Positions 26,666 to 35,623 of a stretch of DNA of 64,000 nt are shown here, in pieces. This DNA comes from Marinobacter shengliensis (GTDB taxonomy: Bacteria > Pseudomonadota > Gammaproteobacteria > Pseudomonadales > Oleiphilaceae), in the NCBI RefSeq assembly GCF_003007715.1, contig NZ_PXNO01000027.1, forward strand, positions 1 to 64,000, read 5' to 3'. The notes under the pieces were generated by a model. The model saw only the letters and a list, made by a program, of their open reading frames with translations, was not told where the DNA came from and made no database searches. The number at the start of each line of letters is the position of its first letter. The stretch's first letter is position 1. The position numbers and the translations under genes are program-made.

Positions 26666-28359
26666 GCTACGTGCTCCTTGCTGGTGGAAGTGCGACGGTT
26701 CTCGTCAATCATCTCTCGGTTACTGGCGCCGGGTTTCACAATCGGCCAGACATTCTCCTCCCGGCTGATGGCCACGTGCAGCAACATCGGGCCGTCGTAA
26801 GCCAGGATCGTCTCAATGCCCCGGCGAATCTGATCGGTGCGCTCAATGTGCAGGGCCGGGATATCAAACGCCCGCGCCATAGCCACAAAATCCGGGTTGT
26901 CGTCCAGATTGATGTGGCTTTCCCGGTTGTTGTAGAACAACTCCTGCTGCTGGCGCACCATGCCCAGACACTGGTTATCCAGAATGATCAGCTTCAGCGG
27001 CAGGTTATAGCGGCGAATGGTGGCCAGCTCCTGGGCGTTCATCATGAACGAGCCATCACCGGTGACATTGATGACCGTGCCGCGACGATTCGCAAACTGG
27101 GCGCCAATGGCCGCCGGCAGGCCGAAGCCCATGGTGCCCAGGCCGCCACTGGTCAGATGGTGGCGTGGGTGGTCGAATTCGTAATGTTGGGCAACCCACA
27201 TCTGGTGCTGGCCAACGTCACAGGCGATGACCGTATCATCCGGCGTAATCCGTGAAAGCTGGCGGATAAACGCGGGGCCGGTGATCGGCGCCAGGGCTTC
27301 CTCGTTGTCCGCCGCCTGGAAGCCGCTGGTGGTGTGCCAGGTTCTGCATTGCTTTTGCCAGTGGGCAATGGCCAGTGGCTTTTCCTTCAAAGCCTCGGTG
27401 AACGCAGGTAATATCCGGTTCAGGTCACCCCGCAGGGCCAGGTCTGCCGGGCGCAGCTTGTTGATCTCGGCGGCGTCGGCGTCGATGTGAATCATCCGGG
27501 CGTTGGGCGCGAAGCCGTCCAGTTTGCCGGTGGCACGGTCGTCCAGGCGGGCGCCGATAACCAGCAGCAGGTCGCATTCATCAACCGCTTTATTGGCCGC
27601 CCGGGAGCCGTGCATGCCCAACATGCCGAGGCTGTGAGGATTGTTCTTGCCCGGGTTGCCAATCCCCTTGAGGGTCACAACATCCGGCAAGGCAGAAGTG
27701 TTGGCAAATTCACGGAAGCTGTCTTCAGCACGGCCCAGAGATACGCCGCCGCCACTGTAGAGCAGGGGGCGTTTGGCTGAGTAAAGCATGGCCAGGGCGT
27801 CGGAAATCTCCGGGCAAAGCGGATCTGGCTGAGCGCAGGTTGCAGCAGCCGGCGCCTCGATCTCCGTTAACTGAATGTCTTTGGGAATATCAATCCATAC
27901 CGGTCCTGGCCGGCCGCTCTGGGCCAGGTTAATGGCTTCTTCCATGATGGCGGGCAGGGCCTCGGCATCGTCCACCAGGTAACTGTGTTTCACGATGCCC
28001 AGGGTCATACCCAGAATGTCGGTTTCCTGGAAGGCATCGGTGCCAATCAATCCGGATGGAACCTGCCCGGTGATCACCAGCATGGGGATGGAATCCATAT
28101 AGGCATTGGCAACGCCGGTGATCAGGTTGGTGGCGCCGGGGCCAGAGGTGGCAATGCAAACGCCGATCTCGCCACTGGCCCGAGCATATCCATCGGCAGC
28201 CAGGGCGCACGCCTGTTCGTGGCGGCACAGCACGTGCTCCACACCCACATCGTCCACCAGGGCATCGTATAGCGGCATGATGCAGCCACCCGGATAGCCG
28301 AATACGGTATGGATGTTGTGGCGGTGGAACGCTTCAAGAATGTGCTGTGCGCCGTTCAT
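26662..28359 (-). CDS. ilvG: Acetolactate synthase large subunit, IlvG-type
   Basis: ThDP enzyme condensing pyruvate with pyruvate or 2-ketobutyrate, the first common step to Val, Leu and Ile. With ATG 28359 (MNGAQHILEAF, as in E. coli IlvG) it has 565 residues. Visible: catalytic Glu48 in CRHEQ, SGPGATNLITG, IGTDAFQETDILG, IDIPKDIQ and the ThDP motif GDGSFMMNAQEL...LDNQ. An in-frame ATG at 28389 lies in the attenuator T-run and is rejected. The transcript leader carries ilvL and an attenuator, so expression should respond to charged Val/Leu/Ile-tRNA. Confidence 0.95.
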   Translation of the reverse strand: MNGAQHILEAFHRHNIHTVFGYPGGCIMPLYDALVDDVGVEHVLCRHEQACALAADGYARASGEIGVCIATSGPGATNLITGVANAYMDSIPMLVITGQVPSGLIGTDAFQETDILGMTLGIVKHSYLVDDAEALPAIMEEAINLAQSGRPGPVWIDIPKDIQLTEIEAPAAATCAQPDPLCPEISDALAMLYSAKRPLLYSGGGVSLGRAEDSFREFANTSALPDVVTLKGIGNPGKNNPHSLGMLGMHGSRAANKAVDECDLLLVIGARLDDRATGKLDGFAPNARMIHIDADAAEINKLRPADLALRGDLNRILPAFTEALKEKPLAIAHWQKQCRTWHTTSGFQAADNEEALAPITGPAFIRQLSRITPDDTVIACDVGQHQMWVAQHYEFDHPRHHLTSGGLGTMGFGLPAAIGAQFANRRGTVINVTGDGSFMMNAQELATIRRYNLPLKLIILDNQCLGMVRQQQELFYNNRESHINLDDNPDFVAMARAFDIPALHIERTDQIRRGIETILAYDGPMLLHVAISREENVWPIVKPGASNREMIDENRRTSTSKEHVA

Positions 28360-28387
28360 GCTCGTTTTTCCCTTTTTTCTTTGCCGC

Positions 28388-28428
28388 AAAAAAAGAAACC
28401 CCCGGGACCTTTCGGTGCCGGGGGTTTC
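28388..28428 (-). terminator. Attenuator terminator of the ilvGMD operon
   Basis: On the minus strand a 15-bp stem with one mismatch (GAAACCCCCGGCACC paired with GGTCCCGGGGGTTTC, loop GAAA) is followed directly by seven T residues at 28394-28388, a textbook intrinsic terminator. It lies between the leader peptide and ilvG. CCGGGGG in the leader-peptide reading frame (28485-28479) can pair with the CCCCCGG of the terminator's first arm, providing the alternative antiterminator structure. Confidence 0.92.
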
Positions 28429-28450
28429 TGGTGTCTTTGTCAGGTTGTCG

Positions 28451-28543
28451 CTATCTCACCCGATTGTCCACGCAAAAGCCCCCGGACGGTACCACGACCA
28501 CCAGGACTAGCTTCACGATGACAACCATTGCGTTGAGATTCAT
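28451..28543 (-). CDS. ilvL: ilv leader peptide
   Basis: A 30-codon frame starting at ATG 28543 and ending with TAG 28453-28451. Residues 7-18 read VVIVKLVLVVVV: eight Val, two Leu and one Ile in twelve codons, the regulated codon run expected of an attenuator peptide for branched-chain amino acids. The tail is PSGGFCVDNRVR, whose Ser-Gly-Gly codons hold the GGGGG that can pair with the terminator. Starvation for Val, Leu or Ile would stall the ribosome on codons 7-18 and allow antitermination. Its placement 36-46 bases downstream of a promoter and just before a strong terminator, ahead of ilvG, supports the call. Confidence 0.93.
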   Translation of the reverse strand: MNLNAMVVIVKLVLVVVVPSGGFCVDNRVR

Positions 28544-28588
28544 AAAATCGACAGTCTGCTCTGAATTGATTCAAACAATGTGTGTAGA

Positions 28589-28617
28589 ATCTAACCCACG
28601 TTTAAATCCGGTTGCAA
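28589..28617 (-). promoter_or_regulatory. Probable promoter of the ilvLGMD operon
   Basis: Minus-strand TTGCAA (28617-28612) and TTAGAT (28594-28589) separated by 17 bases resemble a sigma70 promoter. Transcription would begin near 28582, about 39 bases before the leader-peptide start. Confidence 0.55.
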
Positions 28618-28702
28618 CCGTTTATTGCCGGAAATGTGGCCTCGCCCGCCGAGCGTGGGTTGTCAGGGCCACCAATAAGAACGATTCCGTGGCGAGTGTT
28701 AC

Positions 28703-29785
28703 ATGACGAAAGCAAAATTGGGCTCTCTCGGGCTGTCACTTCTGATACTTGTGCTGCTGGTTGTCTGGATGGCGACTGGCGATGTAAAGGTAGCCAGTAA
28801 AGAGGCACCGGATGAGCCACAGGTGCAGGATGCAGATAGGATTCGGGTTGAAATTGAGACCCTTGAAGCAACCCGTTACCAACCAACCCTGAAACTACAG
28901 GGCCAGCTTGAGCCCTGGCGTTCGGTGATGGTGGGTGCGCGGGTAGCCGGCACGGTTGAGCGAATGCAGGTAGAGCTGGGGCAAAGCGTTCGTGCCGGGC
29001 AGGAGTTGTTGCAGCTGTCTGTTGATGGCCGGGACGCCGTTGTAGAGCGCTGGCGCGCCAACATTCAAAAGCTGGAGGCTGATCTTGCCGCCGCGCGCCG
29101 GTTGAGGGCCAACAACCTGGCGGCGGAGACCGACATTCTCAGGCTGCAGAGTGACCTGGCGGCGGCCCGGGCGGAGCTGGCGGCTGCGGAACTTGCGGTT
29201 AGGCACCTTCGGCCCGAGGCCCCGTTTGACGGCGTGGTTAACCGTAAAGATGTGGAGCAGGGCGATCTGGTGCAGGTGGGTACGCCGATGCTGGAGCTGG
29301 TGCAGATTGACCGGCTGAAAGCCACCGGCAGGATTCCACAGCAAACTGTGAAAGTTGTTCAGCCGGGGCAGGCCGTGGAGGTTAATCTTCTGGATGGCAC
29401 ACGGCTGGCCGGCGTGGTCAGTTTTGTTGCCAGCGCGGCAAGCCCCGAAACCCGCAGTTTTGCCGTTGAAATTGTAGTGGAGAATCCCGAACAGAAACGC
29501 GCGGCCGGGGGCACCGCCAACCTGAATATCCGGTTGCCCGAGCAGGATGCGATTTTTATCTCACCGGCGTATCTGAGCCTGGACGATGACGGCCGGCCCG
29601 GCGTGAAGTATGTGAATGACAGCAACGCTGTGGTCTTCCAGAACGTTCAGCTGTTGAGCGTATCCACCAACGGTGCCTGGGTGTCTGGCCTGCCGGAGCG
29701 GATTCGCCTGATTACCCGTGGTGGCGGTTTTGTGGCCGAGGGTGAACAGGTCGAGCCCGTTGATCGCTCGGATCGGCGGGGTTAA
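28703..29785 (+). CDS. RND efflux membrane-fusion (periplasmic adaptor) protein
   Basis: Adaptor of 360 residues linking the RND pump to an outer-membrane channel. It has an N-terminal membrane anchor (about 7-26, LGLSLLILVLLVVWMATG), a biotinyl-lipoyl half (GQLEPWRSVMVGARVAGTV), a short coiled-coil hairpin (about 110-170, rich in Ala/Arg/Leu), the second lipoyl half (EAPFDGVVNRKDVEQGD) and a beta-barrel/membrane-proximal region. There is no lipobox Cys. It is followed 6 bases after its stop by the pump gene; no outer-membrane channel gene is adjacent, so it may share a TolC. Substrate unknown. Confidence 0.9.
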   Translation: MTKAKLGSLGLSLLILVLLVVWMATGDVKVASKEAPDEPQVQDADRIRVEIETLEATRYQPTLKLQGQLEPWRSVMVGARVAGTVERMQVELGQSVRAGQELLQLSVDGRDAVVERWRANIQKLEADLAAARRLRANNLAAETDILRLQSDLAAARAELAAAELAVRHLRPEAPFDGVVNRKDVEQGDLVQVGTPMLELVQIDRLKATGRIPQQTVKVVQPGQAVEVNLLDGTRLAGVVSFVASAASPETRSFAVEIVVENPEQKRAAGGTANLNIRLPEQDAIFISPAYLSLDDDGRPGVKYVNDSNAVVFQNVQLLSVSTNGAWVSGLPERIRLITRGGGFVAEGEQVEPVDRSDRRG

Positions 29786-29790
29786 CGGCC

Positions 29791-32700
29791 ATGCGAGCGC
29801 TGATTTCGGCGGCCATGGACCGCAGCCGCACCACCTTGTTGCTGTTCCTGTTTCTGTTACTGGGCGGCATGGCGGCCTATCAGGCGATTCCCAAGGAATC
29901 CAACCCTGACGTCACCATACCCATGATCTATGTATCCATGACCCTGGAGGGCATCAGCCCCGAAGACGCCGAACGGCTATTGGTGCGGCCGATGGAACAG
30001 GAACTGCGATCTCTGGAGGGCATCAAGGAGATGCGGGGCAATGCCTCGGAAGGTCACGCCTCGGTGATGCTGGAGTTCGATGCAGGCTTCAATCCCGACA
30101 AAGCGCTGCAGGATGTCCGAGAAAAGGTGGACACAGCCCGCACCAAGTTGCCCCAGGAAGCCGACGAGCCCCGGGTAAATGAGATCAACGTCTCCCTGTT
30201 TCCCGTGCTGTCGATCGGTTTGTCTGGCCCACTCTCCGAGCGTGAGCTCATCACCATTGCCCGTCGCCTGCAGGATGCCATCGAAGCGATTCCGGAAGTT
30301 CTGGAAGTCGACATTGGCGGTGACCGCGAGGATCTTCTGGAAATTGTGGTGGATGCCCAGGTGTTGGAGAGCTACGGCATTGACTTCGACCAGTTGGCCT
30401 CTCTGGTCACGCGCAATAATCAGCTGGTTGCCGCTGGCTCCCTGGACACCGGCAATGGCCGGATGGCCCTGAAAGTACCGGGAGTGATCGAAACCATCGA
30501 GGATGTGATGTCGATGCCGGTGAAGGTAGACGGCGATTCGGTGGTCACCTTTGGCGATGTGGCCATGCTGCAGCGCACCTTCAAAGACCCTACCGGTTTT
30601 GCTCGAATTAACGGCGAGCCGGCACTGGTGCTGGAAGTGTCCAAACGCTCAGGCGCCAACATCATTGAAACCATCGAGAAAATCCGCGCGCTGATCGACG
30701 ATGCCAGACCACGTCTGCCAGACACTCTGGACATTCGTTACATCATGGATCAGTCCGATGAAGTTCGGGATATTCTGTCTGACCTCCTGAACAACGTGAT
30801 GACCGCCATCGTGCTGGTCATCATTGTAGTCATTGCCACCATGGGGCCCCGCTCCGCGTTCCTGGTGGGTCTGACCATTCCGGGCGCATTCCTGACCGGT
30901 ATTCTAGTGATTTGGAGTATGGGGCTGACCCTCAATATCGTGGTGCTGTTTAGCCTGATTCTGGTAGCGGGCATGCTGGTGGATGGCGCCATTGTGGTGT
31001 CTGAGCTGGCGGATCGGAACCTCAGCGATGGTCAGCCGGTGAAAACCGCCTGGGTAGAAGCAGCCTCGCGAATGGCCTGGCCGGTTATAGCCTCAACCGC
31101 CACCACGCTTGCGGTGTTCGTACCCCTGTTGTTCTGGCCTGGAGTTGTGGGCGAGTTCATGAAGTTCCTGCCGATGACGGTGCTGATTTGTCTGATCGCT
31201 TCGCTGGCCATGGCTCTGGTGTTCCTGCCAGTGATGGGCGGTGTCAGTGGCGGCCGGCGTGTGCACCAGGACGCCACGGAAGGGCGGTTCATGATCATTT
31301 ACCGCAATACCCTTGGCACCTTACTGCGCCGCCCGGGGTTGACCCTGTTGGGTGCGTTGGGAGTGATTATCCTGATCTACGCGGCCTATGGCCGTTTCAA
31401 CCACGGCGTGGAATTTTTCCCCAGCGTGGAACCGGATTCTGCCCAGGTGCAGGTGCGCGCCCGGGGCGATCTGTCTGTGTGGGAGAGAGACGCCATTGTG
31501 CGCCAGGTGGAGCAGCGCTTGCAGAATATGCCGGAAGTAAAAGCTCTGTATGCGCGTTCCATGCTGTCAACCAGCAGCCAGCTGGCGCCGGATGTCATCG
31601 GGGTTTTGCAGTTCCAGTTCAACGATTGGTTTACCCGCCGCACCGCCACCGACATTCTGGAGGATTTTCGAGAACGAACCAGGGATATCCCTGGTATCGA
31701 GCTGGAGTTTCGCAAGCAGGAAGGTGGCCCGGCAGAGGGCAAGCCCATAGAGCTTCAGGTCAGCAGTATGAACAGTGACGAGCTGAATGAGTATGTGGAT
31801 GAGATTCAGCGGCAGATGCGAGCATTGGGTGGCTTCGCCGATATCGAGGATGACCGCAGCCTGCCGGGTATCGAGTGGCGCCTGCAGGTAGACCGGGAAG
31901 CGGCGGCCCGCTTCGGTACCGACGTGTTGAGTATAGGCAGTGCCGTGCGCCTGGTCACCAATGGCCTGGTGCTGGCCACCTACCGGCCGGAAGATGTCCG
32001 GGATGAAGTCGACATTGCCGTGCGGGTTCCAAACAACTGGCGGGAGCTGGACCACCTGCAACGCCAGACCATCCACACCCCGCGCGGCCAGGTGCCACTG
32101 TCGGAATTTGTCAGCCTCGAACCGGGTGATAAAACCGGCTCCATTGTCCGGGTAGACGGCCAGCGCACCATCACCATCAAATCCGATGTTGCCCCGGGCC
32201 GACGCATGGATGAGGTTTTGCGCAGCCTGCAGGCCGAAATGCCAGAGCCGCCCGAGGGGGTAAGCGTTCGCTTCGCCGGCGAAAACGAAGACCAGCAGCA
32301 GGCGGCCACTTTCTTGACCACAGCGTTCCTGGTGGCCGTGGGCCTGATGCTGCTGATATTGGTAACCCAGTTCAATTCCCTCTACCAGACTTTCCTGATC
32401 CTGTCGGCGATTGTGCTGTCGACCGCCGGCGTGCTGCTGGGCTTGCTGGTCAACGGCCAGTCCTTCGGGGTGGTGATGGTGGGTATGGGAATCATTGCCC
32501 TGGCGGGCATTGTGGTGAACAACAACATCATCCTGATTGATACCTTCAACCAGATGAAGAAGGAGGGCAAGGCCGCCTACGAGGCCGCTCTGGAAACCGG
32601 TTGCCTGCGTTTACGGCCGGTGCTGCTGACTGCCATTACCACCATTCTGGGCCTGATGCCCATGGTGCTGGGCGTCAACGTCAACCTGCTGGAGCCATCG

Positions 32701-32868
32701 CTCGGGCTGGGCGCCCCTTCAACGCAGTGGTGGACACAGCTGTCCAGCGCCATTGCCGGTGGCCTTGCCTTTGCCACCCTGCTGACATTGCTCCTGACGC
32801 CGGCGTTGCTGGTATTGGGTGAGAAAGCCGGCCAGCGGGTTAGGGCGTTGTTCGGTCGGGAGTCCTGA
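29791..32868 (+). CDS. RND-family efflux transporter (AcrB/MMPL-type, HAE1-like)
   Basis: Proton-driven inner-membrane pump of 1025 residues with the usual plan: TM1 (about 12-30), large periplasmic loop, TM2-6 (about 335-480) containing AGMLVDGAIVVSELADRNL with the proton-relay Asp, TM7, second periplasmic loop, TM8-12 (about 850-1015). The first periplasmic portion has ESNPDVTIPMIYVSM, typical of the drug/hydrophobe HAE group rather than heavy-metal pumps. It is in operon with the adaptor upstream, and its stop overlaps the start of truC by one base (TGATG). Confidence 0.92.
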   Translation: MRALISAAMDRSRTTLLLFLFLLLGGMAAYQAIPKESNPDVTIPMIYVSMTLEGISPEDAERLLVRPMEQELRSLEGIKEMRGNASEGHASVMLEFDAGFNPDKALQDVREKVDTARTKLPQEADEPRVNEINVSLFPVLSIGLSGPLSERELITIARRLQDAIEAIPEVLEVDIGGDREDLLEIVVDAQVLESYGIDFDQLASLVTRNNQLVAAGSLDTGNGRMALKVPGVIETIEDVMSMPVKVDGDSVVTFGDVAMLQRTFKDPTGFARINGEPALVLEVSKRSGANIIETIEKIRALIDDARPRLPDTLDIRYIMDQSDEVRDILSDLLNNVMTAIVLVIIVVIATMGPRSAFLVGLTIPGAFLTGILVIWSMGLTLNIVVLFSLILVAGMLVDGAIVVSELADRNLSDGQPVKTAWVEAASRMAWPVIASTATTLAVFVPLLFWPGVVGEFMKFLPMTVLICLIASLAMALVFLPVMGGVSGGRRVHQDATEGRFMIIYRNTLGTLLRRPGLTLLGALGVIILIYAAYGRFNHGVEFFPSVEPDSAQVQVRARGDLSVWERDAIVRQVEQRLQNMPEVKALYARSMLSTSSQLAPDVIGVLQFQFNDWFTRRTATDILEDFRERTRDIPGIELEFRKQEGGPAEGKPIELQVSSMNSDELNEYVDEIQRQMRALGGFADIEDDRSLPGIEWRLQVDREAAARFGTDVLSIGSAVRLVTNGLVLATYRPEDVRDEVDIAVRVPNNWRELDHLQRQTIHTPRGQVPLSEFVSLEPGDKTGSIVRVDGQRTITIKSDVAPGRRMDEVLRSLQAEMPEPPEGVSVRFAGENEDQQQAATFLTTAFLVAVGLMLLILVTQFNSLYQTFLILSAIVLSTAGVLLGLLVNGQSFGVVMVGMGIIALAGIVVNNNIILIDTFNQMKKEGKAAYEAALETGCLRLRPVLLTAITTILGLMPMVLGVNVNLLEPSLGLGAPSTQWWTQLSSAIAGGLAFATLLTLLLTPALLVLGEKAGQRVRALFGRES

Positions 32869-33626
32869 TGACATTCGCCGACAACCCTCTTGTCGAACTT
32901 TATCGCGATCAGTGGCTGCTGGCGGTCCACAAACCGGCGGGGCTTCTGGTTCATAGAAGCCCCATCGACAAACACGAAACCGAGTTTGCCCTGCAATACG
33001 CCCGTGCGCTGAATGGCGGCGAGCATGTTTACCCGGTGCATCGCCTGGACCGGCCTACCTCGGGTGTTTTGCTGTTTGCCAGAGATCCGGAGACTGCCCG
33101 GCTGGTTGGGCAGGCCATGATGGCGGGTGAGGTGGAGAAAACGTATCTGGCGATGGTGAGGGGGTGGGCGCCCGAGACCGGGGTGATTGACCACCCGCTG
33201 AAAGATGAGCCGGAAGACCGGCGTTTACGTGGAGCCGAACAGCCTGTGCGGGAAGCGCTCACTCACTTCCGAAGGCTGGCGACCACTGAGATCCCGGTGG
33301 CCATTGAACGCTATCCCTCCAGCCGGTACAGCCTGGTGGAGCTATACCCGAAAACCGGCCGAAAGCATCAGTTGCGGCGCCACATGAAGCACATCAACCA
33401 TCCCATTATTGGCGACGCCAACCATGGTCGTGGGCGCCATAACCGGTATTTTGCCGAGCGGTTTGGCGAGGGCAGATTGATGCTGGCGGCCACCCGTTTA
33501 TCCCTGAAACACCCGGTTACCGGTAAACCGCTTACACTGGTTTCGAGCCCGCAGCAGAACTTCCTGCGCGTACTTGAAATTTTTCCTGATGACCAATTTA
33601 ACAATTTGTCAAAAGTGTTTGATTAA
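32868..33626 (+). CDS. truC: tRNA pseudouridine(65) synthase, RluA family
   Basis: Isomerises a uridine in RNA; TruC modifies U65 of some tRNAs. The 252 residues carry HRLDRPTSGVLLF with catalytic Asp61, plus the family's NKPAG-like motif HKPAGLLVHR (21-30), YPKTGRKHQLRRHMKHI and NHPIIGDANHGRGRHN. The N-terminus LYRDQWLLAVHKPAGLLVHRS matches TruC better than RluA/C/D, and the length is close to E. coli TruC. Translationally coupled to the RND pump by a one-base overlap, perhaps fortuitously. Confidence 0.85.
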   Translation: MTFADNPLVELYRDQWLLAVHKPAGLLVHRSPIDKHETEFALQYARALNGGEHVYPVHRLDRPTSGVLLFARDPETARLVGQAMMAGEVEKTYLAMVRGWAPETGVIDHPLKDEPEDRRLRGAEQPVREALTHFRRLATTEIPVAIERYPSSRYSLVELYPKTGRKHQLRRHMKHINHPIIGDANHGRGRHNRYFAERFGEGRLMLAATRLSLKHPVTGKPLTLVSSPQQNFLRVLEIFPDDQFNNLSKVFD

Positions 33627-33754
33627 TAACCATTGTGTATCTTTTTTTGTCATTTTGCGTCGATTGGTAGAAGTGGCAGGCGCCGCGCCCAAGCTTGGTG
33701 CATACTCGTTGATAAGCACATAACTACACTAAACGCTTATACCCGAGGCCCACT

Positions 33755-35623
33755 GTGCCAAGACTCTCGTTACTGCTCATTCTTGCCCTCAGTCTTTTGC
33801 TGCCATCGTCAGTGCTGGCAGAGGCTGCCATCTGGGACAAGCACTCGAAGCGTCTGGAGCTGGCCCCGCACGTGGATTACTGGCTGGAGAGCGGGCCAGT
33901 CTCTTTTGCTGAGGTGTCCCAGTTACCCGATGGGGCCTGGACCGGTGGCAGCAGTGAAAGCCCAAACTTCGGCTATGGCAATGACATCTACTGGTTTCGT
34001 TTCCGCGTGACCAATGTCGCCGGAGTGGAAGCCGTCAATTTCATGGAAATCGGTTACCCGGTGCTGGACCACATCGAGGTCTATCTCCCTGACGCCCAGG
34101 AACCCCTGCTGCTCGGCGACAAACGGCCCTTCTACGACCGCCCAATTCACCACCGTAATTTCGTTGTGCCTTTGCTGTTGCCAGCCAATGAAACAGTTAC
34201 GGTATACCTCCGGGTGGAAACCACCAGCTCCATGCAGGTGCCACTGACACTCTGGGAGCGGGATGCATTTTATGCGGCAGACCAGGGCCGAAGTATGCTC
34301 GAAGGCATCTATTACGGCATTGTCCTGGTGATGATCCTGTACAACCTGTTTGTGTTCATGGCCGTCGGCGAGCGCAGTTTTCTCTATTACGTTGGCTACA
34401 TCACCACCATGCCCCTGTTTCTGGCCAGTCTTCACGGGGTTGGTTTCCAGTACCTTTGGCCGGAAGGCACCTGGTGGAACGATCAGTCCATTATTGTGTT
34501 TCTGAATCTGGTGATTGTATTTGGTGGGGCCTTCAGTATCCGCTTTATCAGCGTTACCCGTGAGAATCACCCGTTGTTGAACCGGTGGACCATGGCGATG
34601 ATCATGGCCGCTGGCCTGATGGCTGGGGCAGGTCTGTTTATTCCCTACAAGCACATGATTCTGCCCACCATTCTGATCGCTGCGGTGGGCTGTTCGACCA
34701 TGCTGGTGCTGAGCGTGGTGCGTTGGATCAAGAAAGACCCGGCGGCTCGCTATTACACCGTTGCCTGGGTGTTCATGCTGTCTGGGGGAATTGTACTGGC
34801 CCTGAACAAGTTCACCTTCCTGCCGCGCAACCTGCTGACAGAGAATGCCACTCAGGTGGGCTCGGCACTCGGTGTCATCCTGCTCTCACTGGCCCTGGCA
34901 GACCGCCTGAACCGGGAGAAGAAGCGTTCATTTGCCGCGCAGCAGAGGCTCCTGCGTGAAGAACGCAAGGCTCGCCTGGCTCAGGAGAAGTCGCTGCGGG
35001 TGCAGCAGGAGGCCAACGCCATGCTGGAAGAGCGGGTGCAGGAACGTACCCGAGATCTGGAAACCCTGAACGAGCAGTTGCTGGAATTGAATGCCACAGA
35101 CCCGCTAACGGGCCTGAAAAACCGGGGGCATTTCGACAAGGCGTTCCAGTCATCGGTTGTTCATGCCTACCGGTTTGAGGAAGTCGTGTCACTGCTGGTG
35201 CTGGATATTGATCACTTCAAGAAATTCAACGATACCTACGGCCATCTGGTGGGTGATGATTGTCTGAAAATGGTGGCCCAGTGCATCAAGCGCCACGTGA
35301 CGCGCCCCCAGGATCTCGCTGCCCGCTATGGCGGGGAAGAGTTTGTGGTACTGCTGCCGGATACTCCCGGAGATGGTGCCGAGCGCGTAGCAGAGCGGAT
35401 TCGGAAGGAAATCGAGAAGACCGCCTTCCGGGTGTCCGGTGAAATGCTCCACCTGACCGTCAGTATTGGCGTGTGCAGTGTGTCACCTTCCCGTGCCGAT
35501 GCCACCAAGGACATCTTTTCCTGCGCCGACGAGGCACTCTACGAGGCCAAGGGGCAGGGCAGAAACCGGGTAGTGGCTAACCGGCATCAGGGTCAGGCCA
35601 TCAGTGCCACATCACCCGCATAG
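33755..35623 (+). CDS. Membrane diguanylate cyclase with 7TMR-DISM sensor
   Basis: Makes cyclic di-GMP in response to an extracytoplasmic ligand. The 622 residues comprise a signal peptide (1-22), a periplasmic 7TMR-DISM extracellular domain (about 30-170, beta-rich and carbohydrate-binding-like), seven membrane spans (about 180-385), a coiled coil (about 390-440) and GGDEF domain. The active site is intact, GGEEF at 526-530, and a product-inhibition I-site RPQD lies at the usual distance before it. Its last 31 bases overlap the convergent amidase gene. Confidence 0.92.
   Translation: MPRLSLLLILALSLLLPSSVLAEAAIWDKHSKRLELAPHVDYWLESGPVSFAEVSQLPDGAWTGGSSESPNFGYGNDIYWFRFRVTNVAGVEAVNFMEIGYPVLDHIEVYLPDAQEPLLLGDKRPFYDRPIHHRNFVVPLLLPANETVTVYLRVETTSSMQVPLTLWERDAFYAADQGRSMLEGIYYGIVLVMILYNLFVFMAVGERSFLYYVGYITTMPLFLASLHGVGFQYLWPEGTWWNDQSIIVFLNLVIVFGGAFSIRFISVTRENHPLLNRWTMAMIMAAGLMAGAGLFIPYKHMILPTILIAAVGCSTMLVLSVVRWIKKDPAARYYTVAWVFMLSGGIVLALNKFTFLPRNLLTENATQVGSALGVILLSLALADRLNREKKRSFAAQQRLLREERKARLAQEKSLRVQQEANAMLEERVQERTRDLETLNEQLLELNATDPLTGLKNRGHFDKAFQSSVVHAYRFEEVVSLLVLDIDHFKKFNDTYGHLVGDDCLKMVAQCIKRHVTRPQDLAARYGGEEFVVLLPDTPGDGAERVAERIRKEIEKTAFRVSGEMLHLTVSIGVCSVSPSRADATKDIFSCADEALYEAKGQGRNRVVANRHQGQAISATSPA

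Noticed and set aside
28360..28389. Ten-residue N-terminal extension of IlvG from ATG 28389
   Set aside because: That ATG overlaps the T-run of the attenuator; homologues start at MNGAQ (28359).
28347..28706. Plus-strand open frame across the ilv leader
   Set aside because: It reads the attenuator and promoter in antisense and has no family resemblance.
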